From Flavimaribacter sediminis (GTDB taxonomy: Bacteria; Pseudomonadota; Alphaproteobacteria; Rhizobiales; Rhizobiaceae): 64,000 bases of DNA. The stretch covers positions 930,001-994,000 of the forward strand of contig NZ_JAICBX010000002.1 in the NCBI RefSeq assembly GCF_019492055.1. Direction: 5' to 3'. This document shows, piece after piece, positions 7,012 to 16,734 of this stretch. Numbering within the stretch: position 1 is the first letter of the stretch; the number at the start of each line of letters is the position of its first letter. A program made the translations under genes and the position numbers. The notes below the pieces were generated by a model. The model did no database searches. It saw only the letters and a program-made list of their open reading frames with translations, and had not been told where the DNA came from.

Positions 7012-9471
7012 ATGAAACCCGAGCTTCCCAGACTTCCTGTCAGCGCCGTCCTGCCCGACCTTCTGTCGGCGATGGCGAGGTCGCAAAATGTCGTGCTTGC
7101 CGCGCCGCCGGGCGCTGGCAAGACAACGCTGGTCCCGCTGCATCTGCTCGACGAACCGTGGGCGATGCAGGGACGAATCATCATGCTTGAGCCGCGAAGA
7201 CTGGCGACGAGAGCCAGCGCCCGGCAGATGGCGCGTCTTCTCGGCGAAAAGGCCGGCCAAACCGTCGGCTACAGGACCCGGCTTGATACACGGGTATCCG
7301 GCGACACACGCATCGAGGTGGTGACGGAAGGCGTCTTCACCCGCATGCTACTGGACGATCCCGATCTGCCCGGCGTCTCTCTTGTCATATTCGACGAATT
7401 TCACGAGAGGTCGCTGGACGCCGATTTCGGACTGGCGCTGGCGCTCGACGTGCAATCGGCGTTGCGCGAGGATCTGAGGATTCTCGTCATGTCGGCGACG
7501 CTCGACGTCGCGCGCGTCTCCGCCCTGCTCGGCGATGCGCCGGCAATCGAAAGCGCAGGGAGAAGTTTCCCGGTCGATCTGCGTTATGAGGAGCGCCCTT
7601 CCGGGATTGATATCGCAGCTTTTATGGCGCGCATCATCCACCGGACGCTCGATACGGAAGAAGGCTCCATACTCGCCTTTCTGCCGGGACAGGCCGAAAT
7701 CAGGCGAACGGCCGAAGCGCTGGAGAAGGATCTGCCGGGCGACGCCGTGATCGCGCCGCTCTTCGGCAACCTTTCGGGCGCCGAACAGGACGCCGCAATC
7801 CGGCCGGCCGAACCCGGGCGGCGGAAGGTCGTTCTCGCTACGTCAATCGCCGAAACGTCAATCACCATCGAAGGCGTGAGGATCGTCATCGATAGCGGAC
7901 TGCAGCGCCAGCCGGTTTATGAAGCAGCCACGGGAATCACCCGGCTGGATACCGTTCGGGTGTCGCGCGCCTCGGCAGACCAGCGCGCCGGCCGCGCCGG
8001 ACGGACCGCGCCGGGCACAGCGATCCGGTTGTGGCGTCGCGAACAGACGGATTCCATGATCGCCTTTACGCCGCCGGCGATCCTCGCGAGCGACCTGAGC
8101 GGCTTGGTACTCGACTGCGCCTCCTGGGGCGTGACCGATCCGTCGAGCCTCGCCCTGATCGATCCGCCGCCGACGGCGGCAATTGCCGAGGCGCGCAAGC
8201 TGCTGGTCTCGCTGGGCGCGATCGATCACAGCTTTGCAATTACGCCAAAAGGCGAGACGATGCGGCGTCTCGGCCTGCCGGCGCGCCTCGCGGCAATCGT
8301 GATCGCGGCTGCGGAGACAGGCGCAGCGGCCACCGCCGCGCAACTGGCCGTACTTGAAGGCGAGCAGGGGCTTGGGGGCAACGCGACGGATCTGGAGCAC
8401 CGTCTCTCCCGTTTCCGCAGCGACAGCAGCCCGCGGGCGAAATCCGCCCGTTCGCTGGCACAGCGCATCGCCGTCAAGGCCGGCGGCGCAGAGAAGGACG
8501 AACAAATCGCGGCAGGTCCCCTGTTGCTCGCGGGGTATCCCGACCGGGTGGCGATGCGGCGCGGCAGCGACCATGGGCGCTGCTTCTACAGCCTCGCCAA
8601 TGGCCGCGGCGCCTTCCTTGAGGAGAGCGATCCGCTATCGAACGAAGAATTGCTGGTGGTGACCGATCTCACAGGGCAAACCGCTTCGCAACGCATCCTG
8701 TCGGCGGCGCGGATCGACCTGACCGATATCGCCTCCCGCATTGAGGAAAGCGAGGAATTCCGGTTTGACGCAGACAGCGGCGCTGTCCGGGCCCGACGCG
8801 CCAGGCGTCTCGGCCGGCTCCTCCTGGGCGAGGTCGCATTGCCCGTCAAGGCCGGCGCCGAAGCGTCGCACGCTCTTGCGGAAGGCATTCGCAAGGTGGG
8901 ACTGAACACGCTCCCCTGGAGCCAGGAATGCCAGCACTTTCGCGCCAGGATCGGATGGCTGCGTCGAACGCTGGACGATGAATGGCCGGACCTTTCGGAC
9001 GACACGCTTGAAAATACCATGGACAGGTGGTTTGAACCCTTCCAGCCGAACGTGACGTCCATCCGGGAGATCGACGTCTCCGCCCTGACGCACGGTCTTC
9101 GCTCGCTGGTCGATCCTTCCCTTCTGGCGCAGATAGACCGACTTGCCCCAACGCATTTCACCACGCCGGCGGGTTCCCGGCTGCCCGTCGACTATTCCGG
9201 CGACGCGCCAGCGCTCTCCGTGCGCGTGCAGGAACTGTTCGGGCTGAAAAGCCATCCAGCCATCGCCGGTGGTTCCGCGCCGCTGGTTCTTGAATTGCTG
9301 TCGCCGGCCCACAGGCCGATCCAGACCACCCGCGATCTGCCCGGTTTCTGGACCGGCTCGTGGCGGGACGTCCGCGCCGACATGCGCGGACGCTATCCAA
9401 AACATCACTGGCCGGAGGATCCCGGCGCCGCCGAGCCGACAAGCCGCGCCAAACAGAACAAAAGACGGTAG
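7012..9471 (+). CDS. hrpB: ATP-dependent helicase HrpB
   Basis: DExH-box (DEAH/RHA-type) helicase of 819 residues, the usual HrpB length. The motor domain has Walker A GAGKTT near residue 36, the motif-II variant DEFHERS near 127, SAT near 164 and QRAGRAGR near 325. Helicase-associated (HA2) and HrpB C-terminal domains fill the rest. HrpB proteins are presumed RNA helicases, but their substrate is not established. The gene is divergent from the SDR gene and lies 31 bases before actS, so read-through into the sensor gene is possible. Confidence 0.95.
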   Translation: MKPELPRLPVSAVLPDLLSAMARSQNVVLAAPPGAGKTTLVPLHLLDEPWAMQGRIIMLEPRRLATRASARQMARLLGEKAGQTVGYRTRLDTRVSGDTRIEVVTEGVFTRMLLDDPDLPGVSLVIFDEFHERSLDADFGLALALDVQSALREDLRILVMSATLDVARVSALLGDAPAIESAGRSFPVDLRYEERPSGIDIAAFMARIIHRTLDTEEGSILAFLPGQAEIRRTAEALEKDLPGDAVIAPLFGNLSGAEQDAAIRPAEPGRRKVVLATSIAETSITIEGVRIVIDSGLQRQPVYEAATGITRLDTVRVSRASADQRAGRAGRTAPGTAIRLWRREQTDSMIAFTPPAILASDLSGLVLDCASWGVTDPSSLALIDPPPTAAIAEARKLLVSLGAIDHSFAITPKGETMRRLGLPARLAAIVIAAAETGAAATAAQLAVLEGEQGLGGNATDLEHRLSRFRSDSSPRAKSARSLAQRIAVKAGGAEKDEQIAAGPLLLAGYPDRVAMRRGSDHGRCFYSLANGRGAFLEESDPLSNEELLVVTDLTGQTASQRILSAARIDLTDIASRIEESEEFRFDADSGAVRARRARRLGRLLLGEVALPVKAGAEASHALAEGIRKVGLNTLPWSQECQHFRARIGWLRRTLDDEWPDLSDDTLENTMDRWFEPFQPNVTSIREIDVSALTHGLRSLVDPSLLAQIDRLAPTHFTTPAGSRLPVDYSGDAPALSVRVQELFGLKSHPAIAGGSAPLVLELLSPAHRPIQTTRDLPGFWTGSWRDVRADMRGRYPKHHWPEDPGAAEPTSRAKQNKRR

Positions 9472-9502
9472 ACTTATGATTTCGGCAGGTTAGATCAGTT
9501 TC

Positions 9503-10810
9503 ATGGCTATGGAATATTCGACCTATATCGACGCGGCGCGCGATTCCGGCAGGCTCCGCATCCAGACACTGATCCGGCTGCGCGTGCTCGCCATCATTGG
9601 CCAAAGCGTAACCGTCCTGGGAGTCGCGTACGGCCTTGGATTCGATGTCCCGGTCGCCGCCTGTTTCGCCCTGATCGCGTTGCTTGCCGTCTTCAACGTG
9701 GTTTTGAGGGTTTGCTATACGACCACCCATCGGCTGGAACCGGCGACCTCGACGCTGATCCTCAGCCTCGACACGCTCCAACTGGCGGGTCTGCTCTATA
9801 TGACCGGCGGTCTCGACAATCCGTTTTCCCTTCTCATATGCGTTCCGGTGATTATCGCGTCTGCGTCGCTACCGGTGCGATATATCGTAATCGTCGGCTG
9901 CGTGGCGGCCGCCGCTGTCACCGTGATCGCCTTCTACCATTGGCCATTGCCCTGGCATGAAGGCGCTGTGTTCAAGTTTCCGCCAGTTCTGCTTGTCGGC
10001 TCCTGGATCGCCATCGTGTCGACATCGGCCTTCGCCGCCTTCTACGCCTATCGCGTTTCGGCTGAAGGCCAGGAACTTGCGCAGGCGCTCGCCGCCACGG
10101 AATTCGCCCTGCAACGTGAACAACACCTCTCCGCGCTCGACGGTCTGGCGGCCGCAGCAGCCCATGAACTCGGGTCGCCTCTCGCCACGATCACCATCAT
10201 TGCGCGTGAAATGGAAAAGGCGCTCGGCGGTGATGAACGCTATGGCGAGGACGTGCATCTTCTGAAAAGCCAGAGCGAACGCTGCCGCGACATCATTCGC
10301 CGGCTCACCACGCTCTCCAGTTCGGGCGAGGCGCATCTGCGAAATCTTCCACTCACGTCGCTGATTGAGGAGGTGATCGCGCCACACCGAGAGTTCGGCG
10401 TGGAGATCCAGGTCGAGCACAGTTTCGACGATGGCGGCGAGCCGGTCGGCAGGCGCAACGCCGGCATTGTTCATGGTCTCGGCAATCTGGTGGAGAACGC
10501 CGTCGACTTCGCCGGTTCTGTCGTGCGCGTCGAAACGCGCTCCGACAAGAATCGCGTCCGCGTCACAATCACCGATGACGGCCCGGGATTTACTCCCGAG
10601 GTGCTGACGCGCATCGGCGACCCCTATGTCACCAGACGGTCGCGCAACGCGAATTCAAGCGCCGGAGGCATGGGCCTCGGACTGTTTATCGCAAAAACCC
10701 TGCTTGAGCGCTCGGGTGCGACGCTGGCCTTTTCCAATGCCGCGGGCGGTGGCGCGCAGGTGACGATTACATGGCCGAGAAAAGCGATGGTGGCTGACGC
10801 GGAAGTCTGA
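9503..10810 (+). CDS. actS: Redox sensor histidine kinase ActS/RegB/PrrB
   Basis: Membrane-bound sensor kinase of the global redox system RegB/RegA. Six hydrophobic segments occupy residues about 25-185. The quinone-site motif region reads GGLDNPF (102-108; GGxxNPF in the family). The phosphorylated His221 lies in AAAAHELGSPLATI, and the redox-active cysteine is conserved as Cys261 in SERCRDI. The ATP-binding domain shows N-, G1- and G2-boxes (NLVENAVDF, DDGPGF, GMGLGLFIAK). The cognate regulator lies 79 bases downstream. In relatives this pair controls respiration, carbon and nitrogen fixation or acid tolerance. Targets here cannot be read from the window. Confidence 0.95.
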   Translation: MAMEYSTYIDAARDSGRLRIQTLIRLRVLAIIGQSVTVLGVAYGLGFDVPVAACFALIALLAVFNVVLRVCYTTTHRLEPATSTLILSLDTLQLAGLLYMTGGLDNPFSLLICVPVIIASASLPVRYIVIVGCVAAAAVTVIAFYHWPLPWHEGAVFKFPPVLLVGSWIAIVSTSAFAAFYAYRVSAEGQELAQALAATEFALQREQHLSALDGLAAAAAHELGSPLATITIIAREMEKALGGDERYGEDVHLLKSQSERCRDIIRRLTTLSSSGEAHLRNLPLTSLIEEVIAPHREFGVEIQVEHSFDDGGEPVGRRNAGIVHGLGNLVENAVDFAGSVVRVETRSDKNRVRVTITDDGPGFTPEVLTRIGDPYVTRRSRNANSSAGGMGLGLFIAKTLLERSGATLAFSNAAGGGAQVTITWPRKAMVADAEV

Positions 10811-10889
10811 TCGCCGGACGGGGTGCGACACTATTGGCTTTTTTGTTTCAGGGCCTTATGTAGCAATCAACGATACAGGAAACGATCTG

Positions 10890-11456
10890 ATGAGTATGGC
10901 GCCAGAGAGCGAAGCAGTCGAGATTCTCGGCGAGGACCGGTCGCTTTTGCTTGTCGATGACGACGGGCCATTCGTCCGCCGTCTCGGCAGGGCCATGGAA
11001 AGCCGCGGATTCGAAGTAACCCTTGCCGAATCAATCGCAGAAGGACGTGCGGCGATCCGGAGCAAACCGCCGCAATATGCAGTTATCGACCTGCGGCTCG
11101 AGGACGGAAACGGTCTTGAACTGATCGAGGCGCTCCGCAAGGTTCGCGAGGATACGCGAATCGTAATGCTGACCGGCTACGGCAATATCGCGACCGCCGT
11201 GAATGCGGTAAAACTCGGCGCGATCGACTATCTGTCGAAACCCGCCGACGCAGACGATGTCTTCGCGGCCCTGACCTGCAAGCCGGGAGAGAAGGTCGAG
11301 CCGCCGGAAAATCCGATGTCAGCGGATCGGGTACGCTGGGAACATATTCAGCGTGTCTATGAAATGTGCGATCGTAACGTGTCGGAGACGGCAAGGCGGC
11401 TCAACATGCACCGCCGGACCTTGCAGCGTATTCTTGCAAAGCGCGCGCCGCGCTGA
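10890..11456 (+). CDS. actR: Response regulator ActR/RegA/PrrA
   Basis: Two-domain regulator of 188 residues. The receiver has the acidic pair in LLVDDD, phospho-acceptor Asp67 in VIDLRLEDG, and Lys117 in YLSKPAD. A short linker leads to a Fis-type helix-turn-helix at 161-183 (NVSETARRLNMHRRTLQRIL), the nearly invariant DNA-binding helix of this family. It is the partner of the redox sensor encoded just upstream; the 79-base gap may hold its own promoter. Identification is firm because both the HTH and the gene pair are diagnostic. Confidence 0.95.
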   Translation: MSMAPESEAVEILGEDRSLLLVDDDGPFVRRLGRAMESRGFEVTLAESIAEGRAAIRSKPPQYAVIDLRLEDGNGLELIEALRKVREDTRIVMLTGYGNIATAVNAVKLGAIDYLSKPADADDVFAALTCKPGEKVEPPENPMSADRVRWEHIQRVYEMCDRNVSETARRLNMHRRTLQRILAKRAPR

Positions 11457-11466
11457 AGTTTCCGAG

Positions 11467-12009
11467 TTAAATTATCCCGTCATCCGCAGCCTGCTGATAG
11501 GCAAGTTGTTCGGCATAAAGCAGCCTGTCGGCGCTCGCACGGGCGAACCGCAGCGTAAGCGCCTTGCGGCTGGCCGGCGGCAGACGGTGTTCCGGGGCGT
11601 CGCGCATGATCTCGGCGCCGTAGCCGTCCGACAGGATCATCCCGCAATCATCCGGAAAGATTTCCAGCGGCACGCCCGGATGTGTGGCGAAAAACAGACG
11701 ATCGCAATGCAGCCGATAATCAGGCCATTTGGAGTCGACCCGAAAATCCTCAATCGACGATTTGATTTCGACGATCCAGATTTCTCCCTTGGCGGATAGG
11801 GAGACGAGATCCGCCCGCCTGCCGCTCGCGAGGCCGAGCTCCGGCAACATGGCGTGCTGCATGTCGCGCAACAGCTTCTGAACGCCGCGTCGCACGAGCA
11901 AAGCCCGCTCGGACTGGCGGCCGTCTACAAGCGTGGGTTCCGGATGGGGCGATACGATCGGCATTGTCGAAAACGGAGATACGACTCGTTTGTTGCGGTT
12001 TCGTTCCAT
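11467..12009 (-). CDS. mmcB: MmcB-family DNA repair protein
   Basis: 180-residue protein resembling MmcB, a mitomycin-C-resistance factor described in Caulobacter and widespread in Alphaproteobacteria. The core ADLVSLS followed by EIWIVEIKSS has the Asp...Glu-x-Lys spacing of a PD-(D/E)xK nuclease-like fold, which suggests action on DNA. The start MERNRNK is preferred over an upstream frame extension because GGAG lies about 10 bases before it. It converges with actR, stops being 11 bases apart. I did not find a clear LexA box, so SOS control is not claimed. Confidence 0.85.
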   Translation of the reverse strand: MERNRNKRVVSPFSTMPIVSPHPEPTLVDGRQSERALLVRRGVQKLLRDMQHAMLPELGLASGRRADLVSLSAKGEIWIVEIKSSIEDFRVDSKWPDYRLHCDRLFFATHPGVPLEIFPDDCGMILSDGYGAEIMRDAPEHRLPPASRKALTLRFARASADRLLYAEQLAYQQAADDGII

Positions 12010-12191
12010 AATACCGCTCCATCCGCCTGATGGGAACCGCCAGCGGACAGTTGTAGGAAAGACATACTGGCAAGGAGAATGACAGTTTTTTGATTTATCT
12101 GGACAAGGAAGCACTTGCCAATCCGGGATTTATACAAATAAACCATGAATATCGCAGAGTTTGTTCGAAGCGATCGCAATAGGGGACGTGT

Positions 12192-12845
12192 GTGACTTTG
12201 ATAGATAGAAGAGGAGCTCTCGCTTTTCTGGGTCTGGCCGGCTTAACTGCATTGGCTGGGTGCACGACAAGCGGGCCGCAATTCACGGAACAGGTATTCA
12301 CGAGTGAATACGGCGCCGTGAAGGATGGCGGCTACACCATACCGGCTGTTCCCATTGACAGGGTTCCAACACAGTTTCACCGGCAGGTTGTCACCTATCG
12401 GACAAAGGAAAAGCCTGGAACAATCATCGTGGATACCCGCAGCCGGCACCTCTACTATGTCATGCCGGGCAACAAGGCGATGCGCTACGGAATTGGCGTC
12501 GGGCGCGCCGGATTCGCCTGGGAAGGCGAGGCCTATGTGTCCTGGAAGCAGCCTTGGCCGCGCTGGCATCCGCCGAAGGAAATGATCGCCCGCGATCCGC
12601 GGCTCAAGAAATACGCCGATGGCGGCCAGGCGCCGGGTCTTGGCAACCCTCTGGGCGCTCGCGCGCTTTACCTGTTCGACAACAATGGCAAGGACACGCT
12701 CTACCGGCTGCACGGCACGCCCGAATGGAAATCGATCGGAACGGCCGCCTCGTCCGGCTGCATCCGCCTGATGAACCAGGACATCATCGATCTTTATTCC
12801 CGGGTTAAACCAGGCAAAAGCGCCAAGGTCGTCGTGATTCAGTAA
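12192..12845 (+). CDS. L,D-transpeptidase (YkuD domain), lipoprotein
   Basis: Cell-wall enzyme predicted to form 3-3 cross-links in peptidoglycan or attach proteins to it. The 217-residue product starts at GTG behind an AGGGGA ribosome-binding site. The N-terminus is a lipoprotein signal (hydrophobic stretch, LTALAGC, lipidated Cys24), preceded by an Arg pair that could permit Tat export. The YkuD domain follows, with His174 in HGTPEW and catalytic Cys190 in SSGCIRL. Hyphomicrobiales have many paralogues and use L,D-cross-links in polar growth. A bidirectional terminator follows. Confidence 0.92.
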   Translation: MTLIDRRGALAFLGLAGLTALAGCTTSGPQFTEQVFTSEYGAVKDGGYTIPAVPIDRVPTQFHRQVVTYRTKEKPGTIIVDTRSRHLYYVMPGNKAMRYGIGVGRAGFAWEGEAYVSWKQPWPRWHPPKEMIARDPRLKKYADGGQAPGLGNPLGARALYLFDNNGKDTLYRLHGTPEWKSIGTAASSGCIRLMNQDIIDLYSRVKPGKSAKVVVIQ

Positions 12846-12870
12846 ATTTCCCAAACACAGTTTAACAACA

Positions 12871-12905
12871 ACGGCCCGGCTGCTCATTGCAACCGGGCCG
12901 TTTTC
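12871..12905. terminator. Bidirectional intrinsic terminator
   Basis: Nine-base perfect stem ACGGCCCGG/CCGGGCCGT with a 13-base loop, followed by TTTT on the plus strand. It separates the L,D-transpeptidase gene from the convergent end of the cox-type operon. Confidence 0.8.
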
Positions 12906-12924
12906 AATTGATGGTCGCGTCGGG

Positions 12925-13719
12925 TCAGGCCGCGGCGACCGCGCGTTTCGCCATTACCTTGACGAGGTGGGCGCGATATTCGGCGGTGCCGTGGATATCC
13001 GACAGCATGCCGCCCGGATCGACGCTGACGCCGTCGAGCGCATCGGGAGAGAAACTGCCTGAAAGCGCCTGCTCCATGTCGGACGCGCGATAGACGCCGT
13101 CCGATCCGGCGCCGGTGACGCCGACGCGCACCGTTCCGCCCTTTTTCGCCACGAACACCCCGGCCATGGCGTACCGCGACGCCGGGTTCGGGAACTTCTG
13201 ATAGGCGGCGCTGTCCGGCGCCTCGAAAGACACAGCGGTGACGATTTCATCGTCGCCAAGAGCCGTCTCAAACATGCCGACAAAGAAGTCGTCGGCCGCA
13301 ATTTCCCGCTTGTTGGTGTGGATGGTTGCGTTCAGCGCAAGCATGGCTGACGGATAATCGGCGGCGGGATCGTTGTTGGCGATCGATCCGCCGATCGTCC
13401 CCATATGGCGTACATGTGGATCGCCAATATGAGAGGCAAGGCCCGCGAGCGCCGGGCAGGCGCTCTGGATATCGGCAGAACCAGCGACTTCCGCATGGGT
13501 CGTTCCGGCGCCGATTTTCACGACGCCGCCGCTGACGGAAATGCCCTTGAGTTCGGCGACGTGACGCAGATCGACGACGTCTGTTGGCGCGGCAAGCCGC
13601 TGTTTCATCGTCGGAATGAGCGTCTGCCCGCCGGAAAGCAGTTTTCCTTCCTCGGCCGCCGCCAGCATCTGTTCGGCCTCCGAAAGCGAGGAAGCCCGGT
13701 GATAATTGGTCGCATACAT
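12925..13719 (-). CDS. Molybdenum hydroxylase FAD subunit (CoxM-like)
   Basis: Medium subunit, 264 residues, of a xanthine-oxidase-family enzyme. It carries FAD and passes electrons from the FeS subunit to an acceptor. The family FAD-binding segments are present: LLSGGQTLIP near 28, and ATIGGSIANNDPAADYP near 105-125. It lies 23 bases after the large-subunit gene on the same strand, and forms the 3' end of a small-large-medium operon. The neighbouring large subunit is not the genuine CO-oxidising type, so the enzyme probably hydroxylates an aldehyde or N-heterocycle. The substrate is unknown. Confidence 0.9.
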   Translation of the reverse strand: MYATNYHRASSLSEAEQMLAAAEEGKLLSGGQTLIPTMKQRLAAPTDVVDLRHVAELKGISVSGGVVKIGAGTTHAEVAGSADIQSACPALAGLASHIGDPHVRHMGTIGGSIANNDPAADYPSAMLALNATIHTNKREIAADDFFVGMFETALGDDEIVTAVSFEAPDSAAYQKFPNPASRYAMAGVFVAKKGGTVRVGVTGAGSDGVYRASDMEQALSGSFSPDALDGVSVDPGGMLSDIHGTAEYRAHLVKVMAKRAVAAA

Positions 13720-13742
13720 GTGAGTACCCTTTCCTCGAATTC

Positions 13743-16091
13743 CTATTTCGCGTTCAGAGCGGCCCAGACATTCTGGGGCGTCGCCGGCATGGAAAGATCA
13801 TTGTTGCCGATCGCATCCGTGATCGCATTGATGAGCGCTCCCGGCGAACCGATGGCGCCTGCTTCGCCGCACCCCTTGATCCCGAGTGGATTGGAGGGGC
13901 AAGGCGTCGTCGTTGTCAAGACGTTGAAGGACGGCAGGTCATGGGCGCGCGGCATGGCGTAGTCCATGTAGCTGGCCGTCAGCAATTGTCCTGACTCCGG
14001 ATCGTAGGCGCACCCTTCGAGCATCGCCTGGCCAATTCCCTGCGCGACGCCGCCATGAACCTGGCCCTCGACGATCATCGGATTGATGATGTTGCCGAAA
14101 TCGTCGGCCGCCACGAACTGTATGATCTGCGTGGTTCCGGTGTCCGGATCCACTTCGACCTCACAAATATAGCAGCCGGCCGGGAAGGTGAAGTTGGACG
14201 GATCGTAGAACGACGTCTCCTTCAGCCCCGGCTCCATGCCGTCCGGCAGATTGTGCGCAGTGTAGCAGGCAAGCGAAACTTCGTGCCATGCAAGCTTCTT
14301 GTCGGTGCCGGCGACCTTGACCTCGCCGTTTTCGATGACGATGTCGCTTTCATCGGCCTCGAGCAGGTGGGCGGCGACCTTCTTGGCCTTGGCCTCGACC
14401 TTGTCGAGCGCGCCGGCGATCGCCGACATGCCGACAGCGCCCGAGCGGGAGCCGTAGGTTCCCATGCCCATCTGCACCTTGTCGGTGTCGCCGTGAACGA
14501 TGGAGATTGAATCCAGGCCGACCCCGAGGCGTTCCGCGACGAGCTGCGCGAAGGTGGTCTCGTGACCCTGGCCGTGGCTGTGCGATCCCGTCAGTACCTC
14601 AATAGTGCCGACGGCGTTGACCCGCACTTCGGCTGATTCCCATAGCCCGACGCCGGCGCCAAGCGAACCGACGGCCTTCGACGGCGCGATGCCGCAGGCC
14701 TCGATATAGCAGTTGAAGCCGATGCCGCGCAGCTTGCCGCGAGCTTCGGCCTCCGCCTTGCGGGCCGGGAAACCGGCGTAATCCGCGGCTTCCATGGCGA
14801 CGTCCAGCGACGCTTCGAAATCGCCCGCATCATAGGTCATGATGACCGGCGTTTCATGCGGGAATGTCTTCACGAAGTTGATGCGGCGCAGTTCCGCCGG
14901 ATCCATGTCGAGCTGCCGCGCCGCCGTCTCCATGGCGCGTTCCACCAGGTAGGAGGCTTCAGGCCTCCCCGCGCCGCGATAGGCGTCGACGGGGGTGGTG
15001 TTTGTATAGACCGTGCGGACATTCGCGAAGATGTTCGGAATGTCATACTGGCCGGAAAGCAGCGTCGCGTAGAGATAGGTCGGCACCGACGACGAAAACA
15101 GCGACATGTAGGCGCCGAGGTTGGCGAGCGTGTCGATCTTGAAGGCGGTAATCTTCTTGTTCGCGTCGAGGGCGATCTTGATAGTCGACAAATGATCGCG
15201 GCCATGGGCGTCCGTCATGAAGGACTCAGTCCTGTCCGCCACCCATTTGACCGGTACGCCGGTGCGCTTTGAAGCCCACAGGCAGACGATCTCTTCCGGA
15301 TAGATGAAGATCTTGGAGCCGAAGCCTCCGCCGACATCGGGCGCAATGACGCGCAGCTTGTTTTCCGGCGCGACGTTGTAGAAGGCGCTCATGACGAGCC
15401 GCGCCACATGCGGGTTCTGCGACGTCGTCCAGCAGGTATAGTGATCCTCGCCCGGATCATAATGCCCGAGGGTCGCCCGCGGCTCCATGGCGTTGGGGAT
15501 CAGCCGGTTGTTCGAGACTTCCAGTTCGACGATATGGGCCGCGTCCGAAATCGCTTCTTCCACCGCGGTCTCGTCGCCGATCGTCCAGTCGAAGACCAGA
15601 TTGTTTTCCGCCACAGGATGGATTTGCGGCGCGCCGGGCTCGACGGCCGTCACGAGATCGGTGACCGCGTCCAGCTCCTCGTAGTCGATCACGACCTTTT
15701 CGGCCGCTTCCCGCGCGATCGCCTTGGTTTCGGCGACGACGATCACGACCGCCTCGCCGACATAGCGCACCGTATCTCCAGCCAGCGGACGCCAGTCGCC
15801 CATTTTCATGGGAGAGCCGTCGCGGGAATGGATCATCCAGCCGCAGATCAGATTGCCGATGCCGTCGGCCGCAAGCTGATCGCCATCGAGGACGTCGATC
15901 ACGCCCTCAACCGCCAGCGCCTCGCTTTTGTCGATGCCCTTGATCCTGGCGTGGGCGTGCGGGCTGCGCACGAAAATCGCGTGTTTCATGCCAACGACAT
16001 TCATGTCGTCGGTATAGCGACCTTTGCCCGTGATGAAGCGCCTGTCTTCCTTGCGCGCAACGCGGGCGCCAATTCCTTCTGCAACTCCCAT
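13743..16091 (-). CDS. Molybdenum hydroxylase large subunit (CoxL-like, form II)
   Basis: Molybdopterin-cytosine-dinucleotide-binding subunit of 782 residues, close to the family norm of about 780-800. The active-site loop reads AYRGAGR (370-376), the form II signature, whereas true CO dehydrogenase (form I) has AYRCSFR with a copper-binding Cys. The base Glu is in GCGEAGAIG near the C-terminus. The start MGVAEGI has a strong GGGAGGAG site before it; a longer frame upstream is rejected. No maturation genes (coxDEF, xdhC) are next to it. The family is certain. CO oxidation is unlikely. Confidence 0.93.
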   Translation of the reverse strand: MGVAEGIGARVARKEDRRFITGKGRYTDDMNVVGMKHAIFVRSPHAHARIKGIDKSEALAVEGVIDVLDGDQLAADGIGNLICGWMIHSRDGSPMKMGDWRPLAGDTVRYVGEAVVIVVAETKAIAREAAEKVVIDYEELDAVTDLVTAVEPGAPQIHPVAENNLVFDWTIGDETAVEEAISDAAHIVELEVSNNRLIPNAMEPRATLGHYDPGEDHYTCWTTSQNPHVARLVMSAFYNVAPENKLRVIAPDVGGGFGSKIFIYPEEIVCLWASKRTGVPVKWVADRTESFMTDAHGRDHLSTIKIALDANKKITAFKIDTLANLGAYMSLFSSSVPTYLYATLLSGQYDIPNIFANVRTVYTNTTPVDAYRGAGRPEASYLVERAMETAARQLDMDPAELRRINFVKTFPHETPVIMTYDAGDFEASLDVAMEAADYAGFPARKAEAEARGKLRGIGFNCYIEACGIAPSKAVGSLGAGVGLWESAEVRVNAVGTIEVLTGSHSHGQGHETTFAQLVAERLGVGLDSISIVHGDTDKVQMGMGTYGSRSGAVGMSAIAGALDKVEAKAKKVAAHLLEADESDIVIENGEVKVAGTDKKLAWHEVSLACYTAHNLPDGMEPGLKETSFYDPSNFTFPAGCYICEVEVDPDTGTTQIIQFVAADDFGNIINPMIVEGQVHGGVAQGIGQAMLEGCAYDPESGQLLTASYMDYAMPRAHDLPSFNVLTTTTPCPSNPLGIKGCGEAGAIGSPGALINAITDAIGNNDLSMPATPQNVWAALNAK

Positions 16092-16209
16092 GGAACTTCT
16101 CCTCCCAAATCCGGAGCATGACGCTCCAGTGCAGAGTCCGGATTCCACGCTGCCGCGCCGGTGACCAACCGGACGTTACGGAGGCGAGCGGACTCCCGTA
16201 ATTGTCCGG

Positions 16210-16698
16210 TTATTCGGCAGCCTGCCTGGCGCCGCCGATTTCAGCGGCTGCAGCGAGGATCGACTTGACGATATTGTGGTAGCCCGTGCACCGGCAGATA
16301 TTGCCTTCGAGTTCCGAGCGAACCGTCGCTTCGTCGAGATCGCCGCCATGACGTTCGATCATGTCGACCGCAGCCATGATCATGCCCGGCGTGCAGAAGC
16401 CGCATTGCAGGCCATGATTCTCGTGAAAGGCTTTCTGCACCGGGTGCAGCACGTCGCCATTCGCAAGGCCTTCGATCGTGGTGACCGACGAACCGGACGC
16501 CTGAGCCGCCAACATTGTGCACGACTTGACGGCCTTGCCGTCCACATGCACAACGCAAGCGCCGCATTGCGACGTGTCGCAACCGACATGGGTGCCGGTG
16601 AGCGCGAGATTGGAACGAAGAAATTCGACGAGAAGCGTTCTGTCCTCGGCTTCGCCGCTGACTGTCCGCCCGTTCACCGTCATTGATATGCTTGCCAT
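16210..16698 (-). CDS. Molybdenum hydroxylase 2Fe-2S subunit (CoxS-like)
   Basis: Small iron-sulfur subunit of 162 residues. A plant-ferredoxin-type cluster is bound by Cys40, 45, 48 and 60 ([10 protein letters not shown] to KSC). A second, helical-domain cluster is bound by Cys99, 102, 135 and 137 (CGFC, CRCTGY). It is first gene of the cox-type operon; the large subunit follows after 118 bases. GGGAGGA stands in front of the ATG, and a palindrome lies 37 bases upstream of it, so this operon probably has its own promoter rather than depending on the SDR-ALDH operon behind it. Confidence 0.94.
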   Translation of the reverse strand: MASISMTVNGRTVSGEAEDRTLLVEFLRSNLALTGTHVGCDTSQCGACVVHVDGKAVKSCTMLAAQASGSSVTTIEGLANGDVLHPVQKAFHENHGLQCGFCTPGMIMAAVDMIERHGGDLDEATVRSELEGNICRCTGYHNIVKSILAAAAEIGGARQAAE

Positions 16699-16734
16699 CG
16701 ATTTCCTCCCAGGAAACGATACTTGACTGACACA

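Noticed and set aside
6862-7260. N-terminal extension of the minus-strand SDR protein by 133 residues
   Set aside because: The extension overlaps the start of hrpB, is low complexity and precedes the normal SDR N-terminus; ATG at 6861 gives the standard length.
12925-16698. Carbon-monoxide dehydrogenase operon
   Set aside because: The large-subunit loop is AYRGAGR and not AYRCSFR, and no coxDEF genes are adjacent, so CO oxidation is not supported.
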